Positions 1 to 7,613 of a stretch of 64,000 nt of DNA are shown here, piece by piece (positions within the stretch are counted from its first letter, which is position 1; every line of letters starts with the position of its first letter). The notes beneath the pieces are model-generated. The model made no database searches and had not been told where the DNA came from. It saw only the letters and a program-made list of their open reading frames with translations. Where the stretch lies: contig NZ_STGK01000004.1 in NCBI RefSeq assembly GCF_004919105.1, positions 248,001 to 312,000 on the forward strand, in the 5' to 3' direction. Position numbers and translations under genes: made by a program. The stretch comes from Nocardioides sp. GY 10113. GTDB lineage: Bacteria; Actinomycetota; Actinomycetes; Propionibacteriales; Nocardioidaceae.

Positions 1-192
1 GTGGTCGACGATCATCGCGCTGGTCTCCAGGCGGTGCGCCGCGACGCAGAGGCCGAGCACGTCCAGGACCCGCTCCCGGACGCTGGCGGCGACCTGGTCC
101 GGTACGCCGTCGCGATAGGCGGCGACGGCGAAGTCGGCCAGCGCGGCGCCGAGCGTCGGCGCGGCGGTTCCGAGCGGGGCTGCCACGGTCAT
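1..192 (-). CDS. MmgE/PrpD family protein, N-terminal part
   Basis: Only the first 64 codons are inside the window; the gene runs leftward off the edge. The N-terminus looks like the MmgE/PrpD fold: a helix containing LADFAVAA, then RERVLDVLG, which matches the family's conserved segment before a small-residue helix. Family members include 2-methylcitrate dehydratase, cis-aconitate decarboxylase and iminodisuccinate epimerase, so no substrate can be named. Its ATG overlaps the TGA of the upstream cyclase gene (ATGA), which implies translational coupling as third gene of an operon that starts with a CoA-transferase. That context suggests catabolism of an organic acid (inference). Confidence 0.75.
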   Translation of the reverse strand, partial: MTVAAPLGTAAPTLGAALADFAVAAYRDGVPDQVAASVRERVLDVLGLCVAAHRLETSAMIVDH

Positions 193-1064
193 CGGCCGAC
201 CACCGCCAGCGGGCGCACCGGCGAGCCGGTGGCGCCGTAGAACTTCAGCGGCGAGAGCACCAGCAGGAACTCGTGGACGCCCGCTGCGGCCAGCGCCTCG
301 AGGTCCATCGCCTCGACGATGTAGATGCCGCGCTCGACCAGCAGCACCCGGTGCGCCGGCAGCAGCCCGTGGCCGGCGCCGGGGGCCAGCCGCTCGTAGG
401 CGATCGTGTCCGCGCCGGTGGCGTGGATGCCGTGGTCCGCCAGCCAGGTGGCGCCGGCCTCGCCCACGCCGGGCACGCCGGTGCTCAGGCCGCGGTAGGT
501 GTCGCCGTCGCCCGCGTCGAAGTGCTGGCCCCAGCCGGATCGGACCAGCACCACGTCGCCCGGGCGGATCGCGCTGCCCTGGCGCTCGGCGGTGGCGGTC
601 AGGTCCGCGACGGTGATCTCCTGGCCGGCCTCCAGCCGGCCGACGCCCAGCGTCGTGGGCACGTCCAGGAGGACGCCGCGGCGGACCATCGGCTCGATCG
701 TGTGGGCGCCGAGCTCGGCGTACCGGCCGCCCTGGAGCGCGGCGTCGGCGTCCAGGCCGCCGTACAGCTTGCCGTCCTGGGAGACGTGGGACAGCGCATC
801 GATGTGGGTGCCGACGTGCGTGCCCATGCTGATCATGTCGTTGGCCGCCGAGCCGCCGTCGGCGCGCACCATGTCGCCGTGGCGGCGCGGCAGGGCGTGC
901 CAGTACGCCGGGTGGTTCGGCGACTGCGGCATCCCGACGGTCAGGGTGCGGCCGAGGTCGAAGACCGTCAGCCCCTGCGCGACGGCGTCGAGCAGCAGCG
1001 CCGTCGTGTCAGTGGCGGCATCGGTGGCGGCATCGGGTGTGGGGGAGTGGGCGAGGTCGGTCAC
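189..1064 (-). CDS. Cyclase family protein (kynurenine formamidase-like metal hydrolase)
   Basis: 291 residues. The sequence MGTHVGTHIDALSH near residue 80 is the HxGTHxDxxxH metal-binding signature of the cyclase/kynurenine formamidase family; family members hydrolyse amides, esters or cyclic substrates with a divalent metal. I chose the GTG start because GAGAAGGAAG sits just upstream at good spacing. The gene lies 23 bp after the CoA-transferase and overlaps the next gene by 4 bp, so the three form one leftward operon. The real substrate is unknown; the pairing with a CoA-transferase and an MmgE/PrpD protein argues for an organic-acid pathway rather than tryptophan degradation (inference). 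Confidence 0.85.
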   Translation of the reverse strand: MTDLAHSPTPDAATDAATDTTALLLDAVAQGLTVFDLGRTLTVGMPQSPNHPAYWHALPRRHGDMVRADGGSAANDMISMGTHVGTHIDALSHVSQDGKLYGGLDADAALQGGRYAELGAHTIEPMVRRGVLLDVPTTLGVGRLEAGQEITVADLTATAERQGSAIRPGDVVLVRSGWGQHFDAGDGDTYRGLSTGVPGVGEAGATWLADHGIHATGADTIAYERLAPGAGHGLLPAHRVLLVERGIYIVEAMDLEALAAAGVHEFLLVLSPLKFYGATGSPVRPLAVVGR

Positions 1065-1087
1065 GGGCTTCCTTCTCGGTTTCCTGC

Positions 1088-2281
1088 TCAGGCGATCGCG
1101 CCGTCGGCGCGGAGCTGGGCGATGTCGTCGGGGGCGATGCCGAGCGCGGCGAGCACGTCGTCGGTGTCGGCGCCACAGTCGCGACCGGAGAACCGGATCG
1201 CGCCGGGCGTCTCGGACATCCGCCACATCACGTTGTGCTGCAGGACGGCGCCGAGGTCCTCGTCGGGCACCTCGACCAGCAGCCCGGCCTCCCGGACGTG
1301 CGGGTCCTCGACGATGTCGCGGGCGTCGTAGATCGGGGCGATCGCGGCGCCGGCCTCGGTGAAGGCGTCGACCACCTTCTCCCGGGTGCGCGCCCCGATC
1401 CAGCCGCCGACCATCGCGTCGAGCTCGTCGGCGTGCTCGGCGCGGCTGTGCCCGGCGGCGAACCAGGGCTCGTCGATCACCTCGGGGTGGCCGACCAGGC
1501 GCATCACCCGCTCGGCGATCGCCTGGGCGCTGGTGGAGATCGCCACCCAGTAGCCGTCGGCGGTGCGGTAGGTGTTGCGCGGCGCGTTGTTGGTGGACCG
1601 GTTGCCGTGCCGGGTGCCGATCGCTCCGGTCTGCTGGTAGACGCTGGGCCCGGGGCCGACCGCGGTCATGATCGGGCTGAGCAGGTCGAGGTCGATGACC
1701 TGGCCGCGTCCGTTCTGCTCGCGGGCGTAGAGCGCCATCGAGACCGCCGAGGAGGCGGCGATGCCGGCGATGGAGTCGGCCAGCCCGAAGGCCGGCAGCG
1801 TCGGCGGTCCGTCGGGCTGGCCGGTCAGGTGGGCGAAGCCGCTCATCGACTCCGCGAGGGTGCCGAACCCGGCGCGCGAGGCGTAGGGGCCGGTCTGGCC
1901 GAAGCCCGTGACCCGGACCAGGATCAGGCGCGGGTTGAGCTCGTGCAGGACGTCCGGGCCCAGTCCCCAACGCTCCAGCGTCCCCGGCCGGAAGTTCTCG
2001 ACCACCACGTCGGCCTGGGCGGCGAGCGCCTTGAAGATGTCGGCGCCGTCGGGGTGGGAGAGGCTCAGCCCGATCGTGTGCTTGTTGCGGGCGATCTCCT
2101 TCCACCAGATCGGCACGCCGTCCTTGCTCGGGCCGTGGCCGCGCATCCCGTCGCCGGCGGTCGGGTGCTCGATCTTGATCACCTCGGCGCCGAAGTCGCC
2201 GAGGAGCTGGCAGGCCAGGGGGCCGGCGAGGATGGTCGAGGCGTCGATCACGCGGATGCCGGTCAGTGGGCCCTGGGTCAT
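1088..2281 (-). CDS. CaiB/BaiF family (class III) CoA-transferase
   Basis: 397 residues, the normal size for this family. The N-terminus (GIRVIDASTILAGPLACQLLGDFGAEVIKIEHP) is the typical glycine-rich start of class III CoA-transferases, and DVVVENFRPGTLERWGLG is the conserved segment before the catalytic Asp region. Family members move CoA between acyl-CoA thioesters and free acids such as formate/oxalate, carnitine or succinate/malate. The ATG was chosen because the preceding in-frame codons run into the promoter zone. It is the first gene of a leftward operon with a cyclase and an MmgE/PrpD protein, and would supply the activated acid to that pathway (inference). Confidence 0.88.
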   Translation of the reverse strand: MTQGPLTGIRVIDASTILAGPLACQLLGDFGAEVIKIEHPTAGDGMRGHGPSKDGVPIWWKEIARNKHTIGLSLSHPDGADIFKALAAQADVVVENFRPGTLERWGLGPDVLHELNPRLILVRVTGFGQTGPYASRAGFGTLAESMSGFAHLTGQPDGPPTLPAFGLADSIAGIAASSAVSMALYAREQNGRGQVIDLDLLSPIMTAVGPGPSVYQQTGAIGTRHGNRSTNNAPRNTYRTADGYWVAISTSAQAIAERVMRLVGHPEVIDEPWFAAGHSRAEHADELDAMVGGWIGARTREKVVDAFTEAGAAIAPIYDARDIVEDPHVREAGLLVEVPDEDLGAVLQHNVMWRMSETPGAIRFSGRDCGADTDDVLAALGIAPDDIAQLRADGAIA

Positions 2282-2310
2282 CGTCGTCCTGTCGTCGTCT
2301 CCAGCGAACG

Positions 2311-2330
2311 ACAGAATCATATATCATCTA
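2311..2330 (-). promoter_or_regulatory. AT-rich promoter region of the CoA-transferase operon
   Basis: An AT-rich island in otherwise very GC-rich DNA. On the minus strand it contains TATGAT (plus positions 2316-2321), a good -10 box about 35 bases before the CoA-transferase ATG. The pentamer ATCAT occurs twice (2316-2320 and 2323-2327), which could be a regulator contact. No convincing -35 was found. Confidence 0.4.
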
Positions 2331-2391
2331 CGAGTGCGCGCGAGCGTGCATCGGCACGAACCCGTGCCGTCGGGACCGGTGCGGCGGCGGG

Positions 2392-3267
2392 TCAGGCGAG
2401 GACGGCCGAGGCGCCGAGCAGCCGCTCGCACTCCGCGACCAGCCGTGCCCGCAGCGGCGCTGCGCGCTCGGTGAACGCGCGCTGCGCCTCGACGTACTCC
2501 CGCTTGCCCTCGGGCGTCTCGATCCGGATCGGCTCGAAGCCCAGCGCCGCGAGGTCGTACGGCGCCGCGCGCATGTCCATCACCCGGATCTCCCAGGCGA
2601 GCTCGAAGCAGTCGGCGACCAGGTCGGAGGAGACCAGCGGGGAGAGCCGGAAGGCGTGCTTGTAGAGGTCCATGCCGGCATGCAGGCAGCCCGGCTGCTC
2701 GAACGCGTCGCGGTCGTCGCGACCGGGGGAGAGCGCGTTGAGCGGTCGCGCCGGGGCGGTGAAGAACCGGAAGGCGTCGAAGTGCGAGCAGGCGATCCGG
2801 TGGCCCTCGACCACCTCGTCGGTGCCGGCCGGCCCGAGGCGCAGCGGCCAGGCGTTGTGCCGCAGCTCGTCGGTGGTCTGGCGGTAGACCATCGCCCACT
2901 CGTGCAGGCCGAAGCAGCCCAGGTGGGCCGGGCGGGCGGCGGTGGCGCGCAGCAGCCGGTGCAGGGTGGTCAGCAGGACCCGCTGCGAGGCCAGGTGTGC
3001 CTCGGTGACGGCCGCCGCTCCGCCCGGACCGACGTCGTAGCCCTTCAGCGCGGCGTGCTCGTCGGATCCGGCCAGCCCCACGCCGTACCCCGGGTGCCAG
3101 CGGCGCAGCTGCGCCGGGCGATAGGAGTAGTAGGTGAAGAGGAAGTCGAACACCGGGTGCTTGGTCCGCGCCTCGCGCCGGGCCAGGTGGGGTGCGGTGT
3201 AGCGATCGATCCGCGCCGCGTGTGACGCGGCCCGCTCCTGCCACTCGGCCCGCTCCAGCACCTCCAC
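2392..3267 (-). CDS. Conserved actinobacterial protein, often labelled 3-methyladenine DNA glycosylase
   Basis: 291 residues. I recall closely similar actinobacterial proteins, with the conserved KHPVFDFLFTYYSYRP and RWHPGYGV segments, that carry the name 3-methyladenine DNA glycosylase. I see neither the helix-hairpin-helix of AlkA nor an AAG-type fold signature, so the enzyme name should be treated as unproven. The stretches LGCFGLHEWAMVYR and HFDAFRFF are rich in His and aromatic residues and could be a catalytic centre. The GTG start has no Shine-Dalgarno sequence but lies 8 bases after TACCCT, so the mRNA is probably leaderless. It diverges from the FAH gene. Confidence 0.75.
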   Translation of the reverse strand: MEVLERAEWQERAASHAARIDRYTAPHLARREARTKHPVFDFLFTYYSYRPAQLRRWHPGYGVGLAGSDEHAALKGYDVGPGGAAAVTEAHLASQRVLLTTLHRLLRATAARPAHLGCFGLHEWAMVYRQTTDELRHNAWPLRLGPAGTDEVVEGHRIACSHFDAFRFFTAPARPLNALSPGRDDRDAFEQPGCLHAGMDLYKHAFRLSPLVSSDLVADCFELAWEIRVMDMRAAPYDLAALGFEPIRIETPEGKREYVEAQRAFTERAAPLRARLVAECERLLGASAVLA

Positions 3268-3299
3268 AGCGCCCCAGGGTAGGCCGATAGGCTCGCCGG
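3268..3299. promoter_or_regulatory. Divergent promoters, both giving leaderless mRNAs
   Basis: The 32-bp gap holds a minus-strand -10 box TACCCT (plus positions 3276-3281) 8 bases before the leftward GTG, and a plus-strand -10 box TAGGCT (3288-3293) 6 bases before the rightward GTG. With a start about 7 bases after each box, both transcripts would begin at or next to their start codons. No ribosome binding site precedes either gene, which supports this reading. Confidence 0.55.
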
Positions 3300-4112
3300 G
3301 TGCGCATCGCCAGATTCACCACAGGGGAAGAGCCCGGCTTCGGGATCGTGACCGGGGACCTCGACGAGTACGGACAGCTGGGCGAGGACGCCCGGATCGT
3401 CGCGCTGGCCGGTGACCCGCTCTACGTCGGCATCAAGCTGCTGGAGCAGGAGTACCGGCTCGACCAGGTGAGGCTGCTGGCTCCGGTGCTGCCGCGGAGC
3501 AAGGTCGTCGGCGTCGGGCGCAACTACGCCGCGCATGCCGCCGAGATGGGCAACGAGGTGCCCGAGGAGCCGCTGCTCTTCCTCAAGCCCAACACCAGCG
3601 TGGTCGGCCCCGGCGACGCCATCTACTACCCGCGGCAGTCGCAGAACGTGCACTACGAGGGCGAGCTGGCCGTCGTGATCGGCCGGATCTGCCGCGACGT
3701 GCCCGCCGAGCAGGCCACCGACGTGATCTACGGCTACACGATCGGCAACGACGTCACCGCCCGCGACCTGCAACGCTCCGACGTCCAGTTCACCCGGGCC
3801 AAGGGCTTCGACTCGTTCTGCCCGCTCGGCCCCTGGATCGAGACCGACCTGGACCCGAACGACTTCTCCGAGGGGCGTCGGGTGCAGACCTACCTCAACG
3901 GCGACCTGGTGCAGGACGGCACCACCGCCGACATGGTCCACGACATCCCGTCCCTGATCGCCCACGTCTCCAGCGTCATGACGCTGCTGCCCGGCGACGT
4001 GATCCTCACCGGCACCCCCGAGGGCGTCGGTCCCATGAACATCGACGACGAGGTCGAGGTCAGCATCGAAGGCCTCGGCTCCCTCACGAACAAGGTGGAA
4101 GCACGAGCATGA
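3300..4112 (+). CDS. Fumarylacetoacetate hydrolase family protein
   Basis: 270 residues. The core has the FAH-fold signatures: [31 protein letters not shown], the metal-site segment [11 protein letters not shown] (E...E), [10 protein letters not shown] and the C-terminal [16 protein letters not shown]. The family cleaves C-C bonds in 2,4-diketo acids or decarboxylates oxaloacetate; this short form is usually a 2-hydroxyhepta-2,4-diene-1,7-dioate isomerase-like or acylpyruvase enzyme, and the substrate is open. It overlaps gltX by 4 bp (ATGA), the same FAH-gltX order seen in mycobacteria. The GTG is probably leaderless. Confidence 0.88.
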   Translation: MRIARFTTGEEPGFGIVTGDLDEYGQLGEDARIVALAGDPLYVGIKLLEQEYRLDQVRLLAPVLPRSKVVGVGRNYAAHAAEMGNEVPEEPLLFLKPNTSVVGPGDAIYYPRQSQNVHYEGELAVVIGRICRDVPAEQATDVIYGYTIGNDVTARDLQRSDVQFTRAKGFDSFCPLGPWIETDLDPNDFSEGRRVQTYLNGDLVQDGTTADMVHDIPSLIAHVSSVMTLLPGDVILTGTPEGVGPMNIDDEVEVSIEGLGSLTNKVEARA

Positions 4113-5587
4113 GCACTGAGATCAGCAGCCCGGTCCGGGTCCGGATGGCCCCCTCGCCGACCGGCAGCCCCCACGTCGGCCTGGTCCGCACGGCCCTCTT
4201 CAACTGGGCCTTCGCCCGCCACCACGGCGGCACCTTCGTCTTCCGGATCGAGGACACCGACAAGGAGCGCAGCACCGACGAGTCGCTGGCCTCGATCCTC
4301 GACCTGATGCGCTGGCTCGGCCTGGACTGGGACGAGGGCCCGGAGGTCGGCGGCCCCTTCGCGCCGTACAAGCAGAGCGAGCGCTCCGACCTGTACGCCG
4401 ACGCGCTGGCCCGGCTCAAGGAGAGCAGCCACACCTACGACTGCTACTGCACCAACGACGAGGCCGCGGCCCGCCGCAAGGCGGCCGGCTCCAAGGTGCA
4501 GGGGTACGACGGCTTCTGCCGGGAGCTGACCCAGGAGCAGGTCGACGCCTTCGTCGCCGAGGGACGCCAGCCCGTCGTGCGGTTCCGGATGCCCGACGGC
4601 TCGATCACCTGGAACGACCTGGTTCGCGGCGAGGTCACCTTCGAGACCGAGTTCGTGCCCGACTACGCGCTGTGCCGGGCCAACGGCGACCCGCTGTACA
4701 CGCTGGTCAACCCCGTCGACGACGCGCTGATGGAGATCACCCACGTGCTGCGCGGCGAGGACCTGCTCTCCTCGACCCCGCGCCAGATCGCCCTGTACGA
4801 GGCGCTCAAGGAGGTCGGCATCGCGAAGGCGACGCCGGAGTTCGGCCACCTGCCCTACGTGATGGGCCAGGGCAACAAGAAGCTCTCCAAGCGCGACCCG
4901 GAGGCGCACGCGCTGGCCTACCGCGAGCAGGGCTTCATCCCCGAGGGGCTGCTGAACTACCTCGCGCTGCTCGGCTGGGCGATCGCCGCGGACCGTGACG
5001 TGTTCAGCCTGGAGGAGATGGTCGAGGCGTTCGAGATCGGCGACGTCAACCCGAACCCGGCACGCTTCGACCTGAAGAAGGCCGACGCGATCAACACCTC
5101 CCAGATGCAGCTGCTGTCGGTGGAGGAGATCACCCACCGGGCGCTGCCGTTCCTCAAGCGCGACGGCGTCGTCTCCGACCCGGTGAGCGACGCCGACGCG
5201 CAGCTGCTGGAGCTGGCGATGCCGCTGGTCGCCCGCCGGATCAACAAGCTCACCGAGGCCTCGGAGATGCTCGGCTTCCTTTTCGTCGACGAGGAGCACT
5301 TCACCCTCGACGAGGCCGACGCGGCCAAGCTGCTGGACGACCAGGGTCGGGAGGTGGTGGCCGCGGCCGTCGCCGCGCTCGAGCCGCTGGAGTCCTGGTC
5401 GACCGCGGCGATCCAGGAGGCCCTGCAGTCCAAGCTGACCGAGGAGCTCGGTCTGAAGCCCCGGGTCGCCTTCGGCCCGGTGCGGGTGGCCGCGACCGGT
5501 CGCCGGATCTCGCCGCCGCTCTTCGAGTCGCTGGAGCTGCTCGGTCGGGAGCGGGGCCTCGGCCGGCTGCGCCGTGCTGTCGGCTGA
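4109..5587 (+). CDS. gltX: Glutamyl-tRNA synthetase
   Basis: 492 residues, full length for a class I GluRS. It charges tRNA-Glu with glutamate in the cytoplasm; in actinobacteria it usually also mischarges tRNA-Gln, which GatCAB then amidates (family knowledge). The nucleotide-binding HIGH motif appears as SPHVG at residues 20-24, preceded by MAPSPTG. The second signature is KKLSKRD near residue 255, and the C-terminal half is the helical anticodon-binding cage. The ATG overlaps the FAH stop. A protease gene overlaps its 3' end, and a tRNA-Gln and a tRNA-Glu follow within 2 kb, so enzyme and both substrate tRNAs sit together. Confidence 0.98.
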   Translation: MSTEISSPVRVRMAPSPTGSPHVGLVRTALFNWAFARHHGGTFVFRIEDTDKERSTDESLASILDLMRWLGLDWDEGPEVGGPFAPYKQSERSDLYADALARLKESSHTYDCYCTNDEAAARRKAAGSKVQGYDGFCRELTQEQVDAFVAEGRQPVVRFRMPDGSITWNDLVRGEVTFETEFVPDYALCRANGDPLYTLVNPVDDALMEITHVLRGEDLLSSTPRQIALYEALKEVGIAKATPEFGHLPYVMGQGNKKLSKRDPEAHALAYREQGFIPEGLLNYLALLGWAIAADRDVFSLEEMVEAFEIGDVNPNPARFDLKKADAINTSQMQLLSVEEITHRALPFLKRDGVVSDPVSDADAQLLELAMPLVARRINKLTEASEMLGFLFVDEEHFTLDEADAAKLLDDQGREVVAAAVAALEPLESWSTAAIQEALQSKLTEELGLKPRVAFGPVRVAATGRRISPPLFESLELLGRERGLGRLRRAVG

Positions 5588-6569
5588 GGCCACCGCCCCG
5601 GCCGCGGCCGAGGCGGCGGAGGGGTTGCGGTACCACCGGCTGCTGGCCCGCGGGGCCCGTGGCGGGTGGCGCGCCCCGGTGGGTGTGGTCCTGCTGGCGG
5701 TCCTGGCCCTCGGGGGACAGTTCGTGCTGGTGAACGCGGTCGCCGTCGCGCTGCTGGTCGGCGGCGTCGACGTCGACCGGATCGGCGACCTGCTCGCCGG
5801 CGACCCGGTCACGCCGCTCTTCCTGGGTGTCGTCAACGCCGGGTGGGCGTTGGCCATCCCGTCGGTCTGGCTCGTCGTGTGGCTGGTGCACCGCCGCCGG
5901 ACCGGGTGGTCGGCCTCGGTGGTCGGCCGGATCCGTTGGGGATGGCTGGCCGCCTGCCTCGGCGTGGCGCTGGGAGCGCTGGTCGTCACGCTGGTGGTCT
6001 CGGCACTCCTGCCCGTGCAGGGCGACGCCGGGATCGAGACCACCGGCTCGCTGAACCCCTGGACGGCGCAGACGCGCGACTTCGTCCTCGTCGTGCTCCT
6101 GCTCACCCCGCTGCAGGCGGCGGGGGAGGAGTACGCCTTCCGCGGCTACCTCACCCAGGCCAGCGGGCGCCTCTTCGGCCGCTGGGGCGACCGGGCGTCG
6201 ATGGTGGTCGCGGTGCTGGTGCCGGCCACGCTGTTCGCGCTCGCCCACGGGCTCGGGCAGGATCTGCCGATCTTCTTCGACCGCTTCGCGTTCGGCGTCG
6301 TCGCCGGGGTGCTGGTGATCCTGACCGGTGGCCTCGAGGCCGGGATCGCGATGCACGTGCTCAACAACTTCTTCGCGTTCGGGCTCGCTCTGGCGTTCGG
6401 GGACATGACCTCGGCGCTGACCCCGACCGGCGGCACCTGGTGGAGCATCCCGGTGACCCTCACGCAGTCGGTGAGCTACCTGGTCGGGTGCCTCCTGCTG
6501 GCCCGCCTGATGCGGGTCGCGGATCGCGATGGTGGGGCCGTTTTGGAGGGGTCGCGGGCCCGCGTGTAG
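5574..6569 (+). CDS. CPBP family intramembrane metalloprotease
   Basis: 331 residues with about eight hydrophobic segments. The family's three motifs are visible: [10 protein letters not shown] (EExxxR) near residue 185, a His in LAHGLGQ, and HVLNN near residue 263. CPBP (Abi/type II CAAX) proteases cleave substrates within the membrane; in bacteria many are linked to bacteriocin immunity or protein maturation, and nothing here points to a particular partner. The GTG lies 14 bases inside gltX, so translation is coupled to the synthetase. The TAG stop overlaps a likely -10 box for the tRNA-Gln downstream. Confidence 0.9.
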   Translation: MLSAEATAPAAAEAAEGLRYHRLLARGARGGWRAPVGVVLLAVLALGGQFVLVNAVAVALLVGGVDVDRIGDLLAGDPVTPLFLGVVNAGWALAIPSVWLVVWLVHRRRTGWSASVVGRIRWGWLAACLGVALGALVVTLVVSALLPVQGDAGIETTGSLNPWTAQTRDFVLVVLLLTPLQAAGEEYAFRGYLTQASGRLFGRWGDRASMVVAVLVPATLFALAHGLGQDLPIFFDRFAFGVVAGVLVILTGGLEAGIAMHVLNNFFAFGLALAFGDMTSALTPTGGTWWSIPVTLTQSVSYLVGCLLLARLMRVADRDGGAVLEGSRARV

Positions 6570-6572
6570 TGT
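6543..6572 (+). promoter_or_regulatory. Likely promoter of tRNA-Gln
   Basis: TTGGAG at 6543-6548 and TAGTGT at 6567-6572 are separated by 18 bases. The -10 box contains the stop codon of the protease gene. A start near 6579 would give a leader of about 65 bases before the mature tRNA. Confidence 0.45.
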
Positions 6573-6644
6573 TTCCCGTCGTTGGCCAGGCCACCGGAAA
6601 CGGGGTCTGGGCGATGCACCGGAGAGCAATCTCCAGTGAACCGA

Positions 6645-6719
6645 TGGTCTATGGTGTAATTGGCAGCACGACTGGTTCTGGTCCAGTTAGTCTAGGTTCG
6701 AGTCCTAGTAGACCAGCCA
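6645..6719 (+). tRNA. tRNA-Gln (anticodon CTG)
   Basis: The acceptor stem TGGTCTA pairs with TAGACCA (6709-6715). The anticodon stem ACTGG/CCAGT encloses the loop TTCTGGT, so the anticodon is CTG (Gln). The T arm is CTAGG-TTCGAGT-CCTAG. The discriminator base is G, and the CCA end is encoded (6717-6719). It lies about 1 kb after gltX. Confidence 0.97.
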
Positions 6720-6727
6720 AGCAGGAG

Positions 6728-6758
6728 GCCGGGCAGATGCCCGGCTTCTTCTGTTTTT
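6728..6758 (+). terminator. Intrinsic terminator after tRNA-Gln
   Basis: A perfect 7-bp stem GCCGGGC/GCCCGGC with loop AGAT, followed by a T-rich run (TTCTTCTGTTTTT). It begins nine bases after the tRNA CCA end. Confidence 0.85.
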
Positions 6759-6851
6759 CCTTCCCCTCTCCGCTGTGCGGGCCCGATCCGCCGGGTGCGG
6801 ATACCCCAGATGGGCGGCGACGCCGCGCGTCGCCGCTGCGACGCTCCTGGG

Positions 6852-7148
6852 ATGGTCGTCGCGCGCCTCGCCCGGTCCGAGCGGCGCTCCGGCACGTCCG
6901 GACCGGCGCGCATCGCCGCCGAAGCGGTGGCGATGGCGCTGGCCGTCGCGATCGGGGCGTTCCTCGTCGCCCGCTGCGGGCTCTACTTCGGCTCCTTCTT
7001 CGCGGTCGTCGCCGTGTTCGCCAGCACGCTGCCGCGGCGCGGGGTCGACGGCCTGGTGACGCTGATCATCGCGCTCCCCGTGCTGGTGTTCGTCTGGGTG
7101 CTCATCGGGGCCGGTCTGTTCATGGCCCTCGACCTCGGGTTCGACTGA
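6852..7148 (+). CDS. Small membrane protein of unknown function
   Basis: 98 residues from the ATG at 6852. A basic N-terminus (ARLARSERRSG) is followed by two or three hydrophobic helices: residues about 25-50 (AVAMALAVAIGAFLVARCGLY), and 64-95 (LVTLIIALPVLVFVWVLIG). The arrangement suggests a small inner-membrane protein with its N-terminus in the cytoplasm. I do not recognise a family. It lies alone between two tRNA genes. Earlier in-frame starts exist, but they fall in the terminator region and lack a ribosome binding site. Confidence 0.6.
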   Translation: MVVARLARSERRSGTSGPARIAAEAVAMALAVAIGAFLVARCGLYFGSFFAVVAVFASTLPRRGVDGLVTLIIALPVLVFVWVLIGAGLFMALDLGFD

Positions 7149-7232
7149 GGCCTCGGTGGTCCGCCCCGGGGCGGCGTCGCACCCGGATCGCGCCGGGGGG
7201 ACGCAGGTCACAGGCGTGGAGGGTGTCCCGAT

Positions 7233-7262
7233 TTGGCCCTCCCGCGACGGGTCCCCTAATGT
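7233..7262 (+). promoter_or_regulatory. Possible promoter of tRNA-Glu
   Basis: TTGGCC (7233-7238) and TAATGT (7257-7262) are 18 bases apart, about 45 bases before the tRNA. Both boxes are imperfect but have the expected position. Confidence 0.35.
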
Positions 7263-7306
7263 TCTACATGTCGCCGCGAGGGAAACCGAGCGGAGGACAC
7301 AGATAA

Positions 7307-7379
7307 GCCCCCGTTGTGTAGCGGCCTAGCACGCCGCCCTCTCAAGGCGGTAGCGCCGGTTCGAATCCGGTCGGGGGTA
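7307..7379 (+). tRNA. tRNA-Glu (anticodon CTC)
   Basis: The acceptor strand GCCCCCG pairs with CGGGGGT, ending in a G-U pair at position 1-72. The anticodon stem CCGCC/GGCGG encloses CTCTCAA, giving anticodon CTC (Glu). The T arm is GCCGG-TTCGAAT-CCGGT. The discriminator is A, and CCA is not encoded. Its cognate synthetase gene gltX lies 1.7 kb upstream. Confidence 0.97.
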
Positions 7380-7391
7380 CATCATCCGGAG

Positions 7392-7436
7392 ACGGGCCTG
7401 ATCGGCGGAGACGCCGGGCGGGCCCGTTTCTGCTTT
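7392..7436 (+). terminator. Intrinsic terminator after tRNA-Glu
   Basis: An outer stem ACGGGCC (7392-7398)/GGCCCGT (7421-7427) encloses an inner stem GGCG-gaga-CGCC (7404-7415). A T-rich stretch (TTTCTGCTTTT) follows. Confidence 0.75.
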
Positions 7437-7613
7437 TCCTCGATATCCGCCCGAGATCGGCGGGCGGCACTCTCCTGCACCACACTGTCTGCCGCACTGG
7501 GTGGCCCTTCGCGTTGCCTCCGGACCATGGCATCGGACTCGTGCCGACGTCGACGGGTCGACCGGAGCCGCGGACGCGCCCATGGCGCCGCCGTGCGCTG
7601 CCCCTGCCGCGGG

